Shown here: piece after piece, positions 10,870 through 22,920 of the stretch
Layout of the letters: each line of letters begins with the position of its first letter
Numbering within the stretch: position 1 is the stretch's first letter
DNA from: Papio anubis
Lineage: Eukaryota > Chordata > Mammalia > Primates > Cercopithecidae
Direction of reading: 5' to 3'
Assembly: GCF_008728515.1 (NCBI RefSeq)
Contig: NC_044978.1
Location: 148,672,262-148,736,261, forward strand
DNA length: 64,000 nucleotides
Made by a program: the position numbers and the translations under genes
Notes under the pieces: model-generated
The model's input: the letters and a program-made list of their open reading frames with translations, nothing else
The model's database searches: none
What the model was told of the DNA's origin: nothing

Positions 10870-11504
10870 CAATCTCTAGTGTTCTTTAGCATGTTCCACT
10901 CCCTTCTGTCTTTCCTGTAAGCTCATTTCATTATCATTTTCCCTTTATGGTATCTCCTTCACTGGATTGACTTCCTGGAGGACAGAAATAGTATCTTACT
11001 TATCTTTACCTCCTAGAACCATGCTGCTCTCTGGGCTGATCCTTGAACATGTCAAGCAAGTGCTGGTCTAAGGCCTATATCTGCATTGCCCTCCCCCAGA
11101 TATTCCCACATTTAATTCAGGCTTCTCCTCAAATATTAGCTCATCAGAAAGATCTCTCTTCTGTAAAATGCTGGTAAATGTTTAACAACTGGCTCCCTGG
11201 GATAAAAAGCCCTGACCTATAGTATTTGCCAATTTCCATAGTGTAAATACATCCATCATGGTCGATTTAAAACTACAATGTGATATCACTGAACACAGAG
11301 TTGGGAAGAGATTGGAGCAGCACACCATTATATAGTATTTCCAATACACAGGTATCATAGATGTAAATAACTTAAAGGACATACATAGATCATGATAATA
11401 GTCAGTAATCTACATAGAAGATGCTGAGTTTGAGTATTTATTAGCTTTGTTTTTAATATAATATGTTGACTTTGAAGTTCATATAATTTAATTTTCAGTA
11501 ATGG
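10870..11504. other. Intergenic with L2-like remnant
   Basis: An L2-like segment lies at about 10920-11060 (ctggaggacagaaatagtat, tttacctcctagaacc). The rest (11060-11504) has no feature I recognise. Confidence 0.45.
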
Positions 11505-11902
11505 CAGTATTCGATTGTTCTCACACTGCTGTAAAGAAGTACCCGAGACTGGGTAATTTATGACGAAAAGTGGCTCACGTCCCACGGCCTCTGAAGGAAG
11601 CATGATGCTAGCACCTGCTCAGCTTCTGGGGAGGCCTCAGGAAACTTACAATGGCGGAAGGTGAAGAGGGAGCCGGCACTTCACAAGGGCTGAGCAGGAG
11701 GAAGAGAGAGAGCAGGGAAGTGCCACACACTTTTAAACAACCAGATCTCCTGAGAACACACTCGCTGTTGTGAGGACAGTACCAAGGGGGAAATCTACCC
11801 CCCTCACCCATGATCCAGTCCCCTCCCACCAGGCCTCACCTCCAACATTGGGGATTACAATTTGACATGAGATTTGGGCGGGGATACAGATTCAAACCTC
11901 AC
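11505..11902 (-). mobile_element. MST/MLT1A-type MaLR LTR
   Basis: This is an antisense MaLR LTR: tctcacactgctgtaaag, then gagactgggtaatttat, ggaggcctcaggaaacttac, and a right end of ttgacatgagatttgggc and gattcaaacctcacta. It is a solo LTR, as no internal region adjoins. Confidence 0.8.
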
Positions 11903-12558
11903 TAATGTCTGTGTTTAACATCTGTTCTCACAATTACAATTCCTAAAAATTGAAGAGTGTGCTCTCATGAATCAGGATGAGCTGTCGCCAATATACCATT
12001 GACTCTCTTGTTCACTGTACCTAAAATGGGATCTTCACCACTCTCTTCTCCTACTTTGTTTTTCTTCAAAGTGTTTATCACTCCCTGCCATACTGTTATA
12101 AATTTGATTTTAAAAACCTTGACTGTCTTTTCTGCTGTTTTTTCCCTAACTTAGCCTTCAGCACCTAGAACAGTGCTTGGTTTGTAGCAGATGTTCAGTA
12201 AGTATTTGTTGAAGAATGAATCACTGGGTCTCTTATGCTCATAAAGAAAAAAGAAACAGAGAAAATAATAATAATATAAGACACAGGTATGAAATCTACA
12301 CAAACCTTTTCTCTAAAACAAGTGAACCTTTCTGAATTTAACGAAGAAAAATGTATCATCACCATGATCTCACTGTTCTAATTTGAAGGCTGATGAGAAA
12401 ATGAGTAAATAATGTGCCAGGAGACTATCGGTATACTCATTACTGGCCATAAACTCAAAGTACACCGACAGCAAATCTTTTGGCAGATCATCTGGAGTTT
12501 AATGATCTTTCTCAGTGAAAATTTAAAATATCTATTATGTATGCCTATTTTCTTTTTC
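11903..12558. other. Intergenic with L2 3' remnant
   Basis: An L2 end is visible at about 12140-12230 (agcacctagaacagtgcttg, agtaagtatttgttgaag). Nothing else is recognised. Confidence 0.5.
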
Positions 12559-12864
12559 CTTTTTTTTTTTTTTTTTTTTTGAGATGGAGTCTTGCTCTGT
12601 CACCCAGGCTGGAGTGCAGTGGTGCGATTTTGGCTCACTGCAGCCTCTTGCCTCCTGGGTTCCAGCGATTCTCCTGCCTCAGCCTTCATAGTAGCTGGGA
12701 TTACAGGCACATGCCACCATGCCCGGCTAATTTTTGTATTTTTAGTAGAAACGGGGTTTCACCATGTTGGCCAGGCTGGTCTTGAATTCCTGACCTCAGG
12801 TGATCCGCCCACCTCAGCCTCCCACAGTGCTGGGTTTAGAGGCATGAGCCACCACGCCCAGCCT
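12559..12864 (-). mobile_element. Alu (dimeric, antisense)
   Basis: A full-length AluS-type copy. The target duplication tatgcctattttc lies just left of the T-run and again just right of cacgcccagcc. Confidence 0.95.
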
Positions 12865-13828
12865 ATTTATGCCTATTTTCCTTAAATTCATGAAATTGTC
12901 TGATTTTTTCTCATTACTGATTTTAATAATTCTTTGCACTTAAACTACCACTAGGCCTTCTAATATTAAAAGTTCGACACCAGGGCTGGTCTGTGATCCT
13001 TGACTCCACCTTCCTCTTCTCTTTTTCCTCCTGCCAGTGTCTGCTTGTCCAGCACAACCCACCACCTCTCCCTAGCTCTCAGGGCAGGAGTCATTCATTC
13101 TCATTAGGGGGTTGGTGTTCAGTTAAGCATCATTGTGTCCTTTTGCCTGGGGCATTTGAGTAGTTAACCAGGCACGAAGTTGCTGGTGAACATAGAGAAG
13201 CACTGCCACTGAATTGCTGTGTGCTTTAGTTTCTGCCTTGGTCAGAGAGATATCCCAACCACGTCCTCAGAATGTGCGAGGATAAAGCCGTGTAAGAGAT
13301 TTGTGTTTGAAGACTTCAGCACCCTCTAAAGTGCTAGTGTACTCCTTCCAGCTTGGGACTGAGCCTGACACCTTTTTTTTTTTTAGCACCTCTGCAAAGA
13401 GTTAAATTTAAGAGACTTCGCAGGAAGGGAAAGTTGGATTTTGTTTTGTTTTGTTTTGTTTCCTGAGTACCACATAATTCCTGATGTTTCTGAAACATCC
13501 CTGGTTTGGAAACTGAATATTTAGCCTGTTTGGGCAGCCGCTGTATAAATTGCTGTGCTCCAGATGAAGCTGTCTGATCCACTGTGTTGTTCTTTTTCAT
13601 CAAAATTACCTTGATCTACCACCTTCTCACCTCTGTCATTTCCAATTGTACCTGCATTCATATGGAATTTAGTCTGTATTTCCTGAAGTGAACAATATTA
13701 CATAGGAGACCTAGGTATACTCTTAAAAGAAATACTGGCCTCAAACAAACTTATGTGTCAAAGATAACCCACAAGTCATAATTTAAGGTGGATCATACAG
13801 CCTTAAATTCTTAAACGACCATTGTGTT
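12865..13828. other. Intergenic, no recognised element
   Basis: There is a (TTTTG)n microsatellite at about 13440-13461 and a short T-run at about 13373. I found no gene or clear repeat. Confidence 0.55.
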
Positions 13829-14230
13829 TGATATGGTTTGAGTCTGTGTCCCTGCCCAAATCTCATGTCAAATCATAATCCCCTGTGTTGGAGTTGAAGC
13901 CTGGTTGGAGGTGATTGGATCATGGGGGTAGATTTCCCCTTTGGTGCTATTCTCATTATAGTGAGTGAGTTATCAAAAGATCTGATTGTTTGTAAGTATG
14001 TAGCACCGCTCCTCTCTCTCTTCTTCCTGCTGTGGTCACATGAACACATGCCGCCTTCCTCTTCGCCTTCCTCTTTACCTTCTGCCATGGTTGTAAGTTT
14101 CCTATGGCCTCCCCAGACATGATTCCTGTAGAGCCTGTGGAACTGTGAGCCAGTTAAACCTCTTTTCTTCATAAATTAATTACTTGGTCACAGGTATTTC
14201 TTTACAGCAGTGTGATAATGTACAAATACA
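13829..14230 (+). mobile_element. MST/MLT1A-type solo MaLR LTR
   Basis: A sense LTR begins tgatatggtttgagtctgtg, has a ccagttaaacctcttttc polyadenylation region, and ends near gtgataatgtacaaataca. A perfect 5-bp target duplication, gtgtt, flanks it (13824-13828 and 14231-14235), so this is a clean solo LTR. Confidence 0.9.
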
Positions 14231-14340
14231 GTGTTTAAGTCAAGAGAAAAGAATTTTAAACCTGTAGACTTTCCCGTACTAACTGCTATTCGACTTTTTT
14301 CTAATCCCATTTTCTTTCAGTGATTAAGTACTCAATAAGT

Positions 14341-14418
14341 CTCTCTCTCTCTCTGTCTCTGTGTGTGTGTGTGTGTGTATGTGTGTGTATCTGTGTGTGT
14401 GTATCTGTGTGTGTGTGG
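14341..14418. repeat. (TC)n-(TG)n compound microsatellite
   Basis: A run of ctctctctctc with interruptions passes into tgtgtgtgtgtgtg tracts with TATG/ATCT interruptions. The interruptions suggest an older, partly stabilised tract. Confidence 0.95.
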
Positions 14419-14922
14419 TATGACGGTTTCAGATGACTCAGACATCCTTCCTGTAAGAGGATTGTACATCCACCCTTTGTCCTTTGTAAGGGACAATCAG
14501 AGTTCTTAGTCCCCTCTTAATGTTAAGAAAACCAATTGTTTTTCAACAAACTTCAGACATGATGTACATAAAATAAGTTTAAAGTTTTTACCATTACAGT
14601 TTTCATATTTTGCTTTACAAAATGTTCTCTGACTAGCACAAAGATAAAGACTTCTGCAGAAAGCAGAAAATTCTTGAGTACTGGTTATTATCACATTTTA
14701 AAAAGTAGTGTCATTATTTGACTTGATAAGATCTTATTAAAATGTAGTTTGACAAATATAATTTGCTATAGACAGGCCCATTTTGAAATGAAAGGTTTAG
14801 GTAATTATATAGTTGGACATCTAAATAATTAAAGATTTTCAATAAGTTTAGTCATTCCTGTATGTCAGATATCCCATTCCATATCTTTATGTCTTAATGC
14901 TCAGTTTACATTTTTGTGTATG
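14419..14922. other. Intergenic, no recognised element
   Basis: AT-rich sequence with no gene and no repeat family I can name. Confidence 0.5.
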
Positions 14923-15264
14923 TGTCTTAGTTCATTCAGGCAGCTATAACAAAATATCATAAACTAGAGTAGCTTATAAACAACAAAAATTTGTTTCTCG
15001 CAGTTCTGGAGGCTGGGAAGTCCAAAATCAAAGTGCCAGCTGATTCACTGTCTGCTGAGGGCCACCTTCTCACTGTGTCCTCAAATGGTGGAGGAATGAG
15101 GGGACTCTCTTTGACGTCTTATATAAGGGCACTAATTCCATCCATGCGGGCTCTACTCCTGTGACCCAATCACCTCCCAAAGGCCCCACTTCTAATATCA
15201 TCATCTTGGTGGTTAGGATTTCAACATATGAATTTGGGAGGACACAAGCATTCAGTCCATAGCA
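14923..15264 (-). mobile_element. MLT1-type LTR
   Basis: The copy is antisense and contains tgtcttagttcattcagg, gcagttctggaggctggg, gtgacccaatcacctccc, and an end of acaagcattcagtccatagc. It is about 340 bp, with no internal sequence adjoining. Confidence 0.8.
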
Positions 15265-16744
15265 GTGTGTATTAGTTTTTAGTTTTGGTAATGGAGAAAA
15301 AAATTCCATGTTCAACCATAAAAATACCCTTTGAAACGTTTTTCACAATAATTTGCTGAAACATTGAATGGTTAATTTTATGTAACATTAATGATATATC
15401 TAATACACAGATGAAAGAGATATTACAATGAACAAGAAAACTAGAATTTTTTAAAAGGCTCAGAAAAGTAAATTAATAACTTCAAATCACAGAATCAATC
15501 TGATGGATAAACATTAAATATTAGTTTTATTAATGGTAAAACCTGGATTGAGGCTTCGCATCAAAAGTAGCAAGTTGTCCGCATACATTGACTTCCACCT
15601 CTTCTAAAACCACACTAAAATGGAAATAAAGGGATATATTTGGAAGATATAAATCCACAAGGACAAAGAGAATGAGAAGAGGTGGGAAACCATAGCTAAT
15701 TGTGGAGGGTGGAAAGTAGTTGGAAGAGTGGAGACTGTCATGGCAGCCTTGAGAGAGCTGAATCCCACACTGGCTGTAGGAAAGCCAAGAGCAACTAGTT
15801 CCAAGGTAGACTCTCTCTACCACACACTGATTCAGGAATTGATAGACCCAGATACTTCTGCAAGTTAAGGTGAAGGTGACTAAGACCAGAAAGATTGACT
15901 GAAAATCTGTTTAAGAAGCAGTTAGATCTCTAGACTCCTTATACCCCATGTCGATGGTGATTGCCCCTTTACTACACACATCAGCAGAAGGCTGGAGATT
16001 TATTATCTAGCATTTATGCTGAGGATTTCTTGACTGAGAAACCCTAGATACGGATTATGTTCAGGACACCAAAGTGAAGATAGGAGGAATAAATAAAAAT
16101 TGATATACTATGAATATTGATACCACCCCATGCTTCTTGTTGATCTATTTTCCTGGAATGCTGGTAGAACCTTATGAGATTGTAACCAGCCCAAAAAGAA
16201 AGAACAAGAACTACTGATGTTGACAGTTCCCCAGTGAAATGCTCAGCCAGGTCATCCATATATCTGATATAGCATGCAGAACTTCTAATCAACTTTTTGT
16301 CCCCTACCATTAAATATGAGATGACAGCCGAGAACCACCACATTTTGAGCAAACCCTCCAATATGAAAGACAAAGGCCAAAATAAACAAACCACAAGAAG
16401 AAAATAATCTATATGAAAAAGAGGTTATGCATGGAAAAGGAAATGTGAAAAAACACAAAATATCTTAAGAAAGATGAAAAAAATTGTGCTTTTCTTATAA
16501 TTAAATGTGAATATAATTATAAGATGAATATGAATATAAGAATATTATTATCTTATAATTAAAAATAAGAGAAGATTTAGGGAATAGAAAAGAGTTCATG
16601 AAAATTAAAAACATAATAGTAAAAATGAAAAATTCCAAAGAATGCTTAGAAGAAAAAGTGCAAGAAGTCTTCCTAGAACAAAAAAAATAAAAAAAAAGAG
16701 AAAAGGGTTTTTTGTTATTGTTGTTTGTTTGTTTTCCTTTTTTT
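15265..16744. other. Degraded LINE-like sequence
   Basis: This has the A-rich texture and fragments expected of an old L1/HAL1-type element (for example gcaagaagtcttcctagaac near 16660). Two minus-strand open frames (15530-15823 and 16044-16394) do not resemble proteins I know. The assignment to HAL1 or L1 is a guess. Confidence 0.3.
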
Positions 16745-17035
16745 TGTTTTTTGACAGGATCTTGCTCTGTTGCCCAGGCTGGAGTGCAATGGCATACACA
16801 CAGCTCACTGCAGCCTCAACCTCTTGACCTCAAGCAATCCTCCGTCTTCAGCCTCCTGAGTAGCTGGGAGCACAGCCATTTGCCACTAGGCTCAGCTAAT
16901 TTTTAAAAATTCTTTTGTAGAGATGGGGGTCCCACCATCTTGCTGAGGCTGGTCTCAAACTCCTGGGCTCAAGCAATCCTCCTGCTCCAGTCTCCTGAAG
17001 TGCTGGGATTACAGGCATGAGCCACCACACCCAGC
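16745..17035 (-). mobile_element. AluJ-like (antisense)
   Basis: The copy runs from a T-rich tail to caccacacccagcc. It has AluJ-like features (gacctcaagcaatcctcc, gaggctggtctcaaactcct) and high divergence from AluS/Y. Confidence 0.92.
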
Positions 17036-17775
17036 CTAGAAAAATGTTTTATAAATGAGAAATCAAAGGAGTAATTTTGGAATTGCAGAAAAGGAGAGCA
17101 GAGAAAACAGAGGGAGAGAATCATCAAAGAAATAATTCAAGAAAAATTCCCAGATGTAAATTTCCACATTAAAAGGGCCCTCTGAGTACCCAATGAAATA
17201 TGTCTAAGACCCACATTGAGACACATGATAATGAAATTTCAAAGCATTCTTGCCAAATGAGGGAGTGAACCCAAGAAGATGGCATGGGATCTGAGAAACA
17301 GGTGATTCATAAGAGAACAATGAAAAGTATCTCTAGGACCATGTTACAGGAAGACATTGAAATGACCTCTGTGCAGCTGACCTATCAGTTAATCCCGATG
17401 GAGCAGGTCAGAAAGCACCAGGAGAGACAGTTTCAAAAAGTCCAAAATGGTAGAACACCTGATGGGTTTGAAAGCACTGAGAGGAGATTGGCTCAACTGG
17501 AGGAAAAGTTGGGAATAAATTAGCATTAGATATTAGAAATTTAGGCACCCTTTTAAAAAGGCAATTATATAAGTTCTGGAGAAACAAATTGTCAGGAAAG
17601 GAAAATAAGTAATATATGATTTTTTGATTTAGCTGCCAACAGTGTTTCCATTTTACACGGGCATAAAATAGAAACACTGAATATCGATCTAACCAAACTT
17701 ACAACATAGTGGGAGGGTGAGACATTGGGAGGAGTGTTTGTGTGTGTGTCTAGATGTACTTTTTAAAATGTAAAA
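17036..17775 (+). other. Degraded LINE-like sequence with short open frame
   Basis: The stretch appears to continue the element interrupted by the preceding Alu (aagaaaaattcccagatg, cattaaaagggccctctga, gacacatgataatgaaattt). A 79-codon open frame at 17284-17523 predicts a charged, Gln/Glu-rich peptide (ERRLAQLEEKLGIN), but I cannot assign it. It is most likely LINE-derived. Confidence 0.35.
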
Positions 17776-18370
17776 TCAGGCCTGGCACTGTGATTCACAC
17801 CTGTAACCCCAACACTTTGGGAGACCGAGGTGGGGGGAACGCTTTGAGCCCAGGAGTTTGGGACCAGCCTGGGCAAGACAGGAAGACCCCATCTCTACAA
17901 AATGTTTTTGTTTGTTTGTTTTCGAGATGGAGTTTCACTCTTGTTTTCCAGGCTGGAGCATAGTGGCACGATCTTGGCTCACTACAACCTTCACATCTCG
18001 GGTTCAAGCTTCAAGCGATTCTCCTGCCTCAGTCTCCCTAGTAGCTGGGATTACAGGCATGCACCACTACACCTGGCTAATTTTGTATTTTTAGTAGAGA
18101 CAGTGTTGGTCAGGCTGGTCTTGAACTCCCTACCTCAGGTGATCCACCCACCTTGGCCTCCCAAAGTGCTGGGATTACAAGCGTGAGCCACCACACCCCT
18201 GCCAAAAAAAAAAAAAAAAAATTAGCTGGGCATCTGGTCCCCTCTACCTGGGAGGCTGAGGTGAGAGGATCACTTAAACCTGGGAGGTTGAGGCTGCAGT
18301 AAGGCGTGATTGTGCCACTGCACTCCAGCCTGTGTGATAGAGTGAGACCCCATCTCAAAAAATAAAAATA
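17776..18370 (+). mobile_element. AluJ (sense) split by an antisense Alu
   Basis: The left arm occupies 17776-17903 (ggcctggcactgtgattcac to catctctacaaaat). It resumes after the insertion at about 18204 with A-run-attagctgggcatc and ends in an A-rich tail. The insertion lies at the central A-rich linker, a preferred target. Confidence 0.9.
17905..18202 (-). mobile_element. Alu inserted in an older AluJ
   Basis: The copy runs from a T-rich tail and gagatggagtttcactc to gagccaccacacccctgcc, in the opposite orientation to its host. The pair is an inverted Alu pair able to fold into double-stranded RNA if transcribed. Confidence 0.92.
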
Positions 18371-18900
18371 AAGAGTAAAATCATCTCCTACAGTGGGAAA
18401 TAAATAATGTTTAAAAGTAAAAAAATAAATAAATAAAAATATCCAAGGCATATCTGTATAAGAATGTTCTTCAGAACCATTGAGGGAAATACAAAAGAAC
18501 TGGTTGAAAAGAATGAAATGTAGTTGCATTATCGGAAATGGCGAAGTTGTAGAGGCTGCCATTTTTCTTAACAAGCCTTTTAGAATTTATGTAACTCTTT
18601 AAATTATGGACATGTATAACTTTCATTTAAAAATATAAAACAAAAAAAAAATCCGTTTTGAAGAAGAGGCTGTGAGGTGAAATCAAATGGGCTGCACATT
18701 AATTTGGCCCAGTTGGTCTTTATTCAAGAATTGAGGTCTGGGGCACCCGAAACTGTAGAGGTGCCTGAGAAGGCACAGCCAGAACTGTAGGAGAAAAACA
18801 GAGTGTGGTGTCTTGGAAGCCAAGTGGGTCAAGTGTTTCAAGGACCAATTATCAGCTTTCTCAAATGCTTCCAAGAAGAAAGTAAGAAAGTTCAGAAATC
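18371..18900. other. Intergenic, no recognised element
   Basis: Ordinary AT-rich sequence with a short (AAAT)n patch at about 18420-18440. No gene. Confidence 0.5.
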
Positions 18901-19020
18901 TGCTGGGTGCGGTGGCTCATGCCTGTAATCCCAGCACTTTGGGAGGTTGGGATCGCGCCACTGCACTTCAGCCTGGAGACAGAGCGAGACTTCGTCTCAA
19001 AAAAAAAAAAAAAAAAAAAA
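18901..19020 (+). mobile_element. Short internally deleted Alu
   Basis: The copy begins tgctgggtgcggtggctc. After gggaggttg it jumps straight to ggatcgcgccactgcac and an A-tail of 22 or so, for a total near 120 bp. The target duplication gttcagaaat flanks it (about 18889-18898 and 19021-19030), so it is a genuine insertion that lost most of both arms. Confidence 0.92.
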
Positions 19021-19030
19021 GTTCAGAAAT

Positions 19031-21126
19031 TACCATGTGAATCAAGAATACACAAATCCCAGGTATTTGCTTGAGATTTCCAGCCGACAGAAAAAAAGCC
19101 ATTGGCTTCCTAGTTCAAAATAACCTGGGGACCTGAAAAAACAGACAAAGAACCATCTCCCCAACCCTGATCTCTCTGTTTCTCTCTCTCTCTGTCTCTC
19201 AAAGCCTGAGCTATGGTTAGACCTTTGGACTTTATGGGGTACAGCTTAGGCATTTGTCAAGATGTTCCGTTCTGATTCTGGTGGTGAGCAAGGCTTGGGA
19301 ACACTGGCTTGGCTAGATAAAGTGGAGAACAGTAGCTGATAGCTGTGCATTGAGCATACCTACAGATCCTTTATATATTCAAACTGCAGTTACTTTACCC
19401 TCATCAATAATCCACATATCTGAGGTTTTTGTTAATATTCGCCTCATATATAGCATGTTTTTAGCATCATATTTTAAAATACTCATTTTATATTAAAGAA
19501 AGTGAATGGACTACTCTTTGTAAGGGATTTTTCTCCTGGAGTTTTATGTTATTACACATGATACCTATTCTCATACGTAACCACATTGTCATTCAGATAT
19601 TAAAGACTTCCTTTTGGATGAAAGTATTAGACTTTGAGACAGACAGGAAAGCTGTTAAGCTGTTATTTCAAAGGCTTTTGTAAAAGAACAACTTATACAG
19701 GCACCAAATAGCTCATAATTCAGTTATTAATTCTACAGCCATCTTTTAAGCCATAAAGGCTTTCTGGAACAGTAATAATAAAAAGCAATTTTTCTTGTAC
19801 TAATGACTATTCACTTGTATTATTCAGTATAATGGTATTCTTTTCTCTGAAAATTTTTAACTATTAAAAACATCTCTTTTTTATTGTAGTAAAATATGTT
19901 ATACTAAATTTACCATTTTAACCTTTTTAAAAAAATGTACAGTTCTGTGGCATTCAATACATTCACATTGTTGTGCAATCAATACCCATCCATCTCCAGA
20001 ACTAAAACATATCTTTGGTTTACATTGTAAATATTTAAAACTAAATGTTTTATATGAGTAACGTCCGTTGAAAATTAAGTATTGGCCAAGCTAATAAAAA
20101 CTAATATAAATATTAAGAGAATACTAAGAAAACAGTTTATGAGTATCTTGGAATATCTCATTTTCCTCTTTTACTGTATTAGTTTTCTAGATAACAAATT
20201 ATCTTAAAGCTTTGCAGCTTAAAACAACAAATATTTTACATTCTTTTTATCATATTAAGCCTTTGACATCTTTTGAGTATTTTACATTACCATTGTCAAT
20301 TCAGACTAGCCTCCTTTCAAGAGCTTGATAGCTGCCACGTGGGTAGTAGTTACCATTGTGGACACCACAATTCTACGTGCTGCGGTTACTGGTAAGTTTT
20401 AGTAATCTGTTTCTATCTCTAGCTCTGTCTCTATTCCTAGCTAGAGCTATGTAAACATCAATTTAGTACATTTGTATAACTAAATCTTTAATCAATGTTG
20501 GATTCTACATGGAAATTAATTAAGAGAACTACCAGATTTATACAAACAATCGGCAACACACAGGCTGCAGCAGCCCACACATTCATCTCTAGGGTAAGCT
20601 GTAAGAGTTCAGAATTAGTAGAGAGCACTCGGGGCATAGTTCACTTCTCCAAGCCCTGTGGTATTAGTATTCCTGCATTAAAATAGCAGATTCACAATAA
20701 ACAATAATGAAACCACGACTGTAAAGAGAAGAAACAAACTGTAAGTTACTTCCTCTCCTTCATTCTCTATGATCACTTCGAGTTTTTATGTGTGTTTAAA
20801 TGTTAAAACAATGACACATAGAAGCTATGAGGTGTGATATTTCTCTTTGGTAAAATGCAAATTTGAGTTGTTATGTGAATCATTTTAGTGTGTTTGAATA
20901 AATGCCTTTACAATGGAATCGTATTCATCTTTTTTATTGATAATGGTTTTTAAACTATAAAATCAAGAAAACAAATATAACTATTACAGGATATTTATAG
21001 AAAATATTTTTGTCATATGAGAGAGCAAAGATTTAAAAACAAAAACACCTTCTAGGTGCCAGATACATTGGGTTTTCCACTGCCATAAGCCTAACCTCTT
21101 TTAAATACTACCCTTCTCTCAACCTT
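19031..21126. other. Intergenic with L1-like and MLT1-like remnants
   Basis: About 19860-20010 resembles an L1M segment (aatttaccattttaaccttt, cacattgttgtgcaatcaat). About 20176-20250 resembles the end of an antisense MLT1 LTR (tgtattagttttctag, gcagcttaaaacaacaaata). The rest is AT-rich with no recognisable gene. Confidence 0.5.
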
Positions 21127-21418
21127 TTTTTTTTGGAGATGGAGTTTCACTCTTGTCACCCAAGTTGGAGTGCAATGGTGCAATCTCAGCTCACTGCAAC
21201 CTCCACCTCCTGGATTCAAGTTATTCTCCTACTTCAGCCTCCCAGGAAGCTGGGATTACAGGTGCACACCACCACCCTCAGCTAACTTTTGTATTTTTAG
21301 TAGAGATGGGGTTTTGCCATGTTGGCCAGGATGGTCTTGAACTACTGACCTCAGGTAATCCACCCTTTTTGGCCTCCCAAAGTGTTGGGATTACAGGCAT
21401 GAGCCACCGCACCTGGCC
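21127..21418 (-). mobile_element. Alu (dimeric, antisense)
   Basis: The copy runs from a T-run to accgcacctggcc. The target duplication is approximately ctacccttctctcaa and ctacctttctctcaa. Confidence 0.94.
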
Positions 21419-22230
21419 TACCTTTCTCTCAATTAATATGAGAAAGTAGAATTAGAATAGGTTAAAGCACTGACACACTTAACTGAATCTGGTATTTTCT
21501 TTCTTAATACACTGTAATTATTTTGTATTAAATATAAAAGGGGCTTCCTTTTCTAGTATTTGAGTTTTTGGCACTTTTTAATTTAATGGATGCCTGCTTT
21601 CCTTTTTTTCAAACCCTAGAACAGAACACATTGTAGATACTAAATTATTTGCTGGCATACTTGCTGTATGAAAACTCTTCAGTTATCATGAGGGCAGCCT
21701 GGAAAATAAGCTCTGAATTAAGCTTTAGAGCTCATTTTAGGTCTCAGAAGCAGGGGGTTGTAGGACAAATTCACAAACACATGAGAGTTGCACCAATTAC
21801 ACTCAATTCACTTGGTACCATCCTGGTTTTGTAGGGCCCGTGGATGGGCTCAGCCAGATGAAATCCCTCTATATGGAGGAGCTGGGCACCCCAGGCCATG
21901 GCCTTGATCAAGATATCATAAGAGGATGTTGTCTAGACAACATCAACATTCCAGGACCCTGTCTACTGATGGGCTTAAACTAAGGAAAGTTATACAACAT
22001 TAGCCAACATACAGTCATAATTATTATTAATAGTTTATTGCAGGTACAGCAAAAGTGTTAGAAATTTCCACCACAACTCCTAGGTACACAGAAGAATAGT
22101 TTCTTTATTTCTATAGCTGATCTGGTTTTTCTGCATATACCATGAAAACATTGAGAATGCTCATACATTGAGAATGATGGGAATATATGTGTGTAGAGTC
22201 ACTTTGGAAAACAAGGGAAATAAAAAATGT
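21419..22230. other. Intergenic, no recognised element
   Basis: About 800 bp of moderately AT-rich sequence with no gene or repeat family I can name. Confidence 0.5.
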
Positions 22231-22920
22231 GCAGGACTGGGCATGGTGGCTCACACCTGTAATCTCAGCACTTTGGAAGGCTGAGGTGGGAGCATCGTCT
22301 GAGTCCAGGAATGTGAGACCAGCCCAGGGAACATGGTGAAACCTTGCGTATTAGTCTGTTTGTAAGCTGTTGATAAAAACATACTCAAGACTAGGTAATT
22401 TATAAAAGAAAAGAGGTTTAATGGACTCACAGTTCCACATTGTTGGGGAAGCCTCCCAATCATGGAGGAAAACAAAAGGCACATCTTACATGGTGGCATG
22501 CAAGAGAGAATGAGAGTCAAGTGAAAGGAGAAACTGCTAATAAAATCATCACATCTCATGAGACTTATTCACTACCATGAGAAGAGTATGGGGAAAACAC
22601 TCCCATGATTAAATTATCTCCCACTGGGTACCTCCCACAACACATGGGAATTATGGGAGCTACAATTCAAGATGAGATTTTGGTGGGTACACAGCCAAAC
22701 CACATCACCCTGTCTCTACAAAAACCAAAATAACCTCCCAGAAAACTAAAAAAACAAAAATTAGCTGGATATGGTGGCCTGTCCCTGTGGTCCCAGCTAC
22801 TCAGGAGGTGGAGGTGGGAGAATCACTTAAGCCCAGGAGGTTAAGGCTGCAGTAAACAAGACGGCACCACTGCACTCCAGCCTGGGTGACAGAGTGAGAC
22901 CCTGTCTCAAAAGAAAAAAG
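22231..22920 (+). mobile_element. Alu (sense) split by a THE1/MST LTR
   Basis: The left part is 22231-22346 (gggcatggtggctcacacc to atggtgaaaccttg). The right part resumes at about 22708 with ccctgtctctacaaaaacc and ends in an A-rich tail. Its old, AluJ-like divergence fits its role as host. Confidence 0.92.
22347..22707 (-). mobile_element. THE1/MST solo LTR inside an Alu
   Basis: An antisense LTR runs from cgtattagtctg to gccaaaccacatca. The 5-bp target duplication ccttg/ccctg lies at 22342-22346 and 22708-22712, and the second copy restores the normal Alu text accctgtctc. Small internal deletions are present. Confidence 0.92.

Noticed and set aside
12592..12885. Open frames with Alu-type peptides (for example LECSGAISAHCNLCLPGSS) throughout the window
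   Set aside because: These are translations of antisense Alu elements, not genes.
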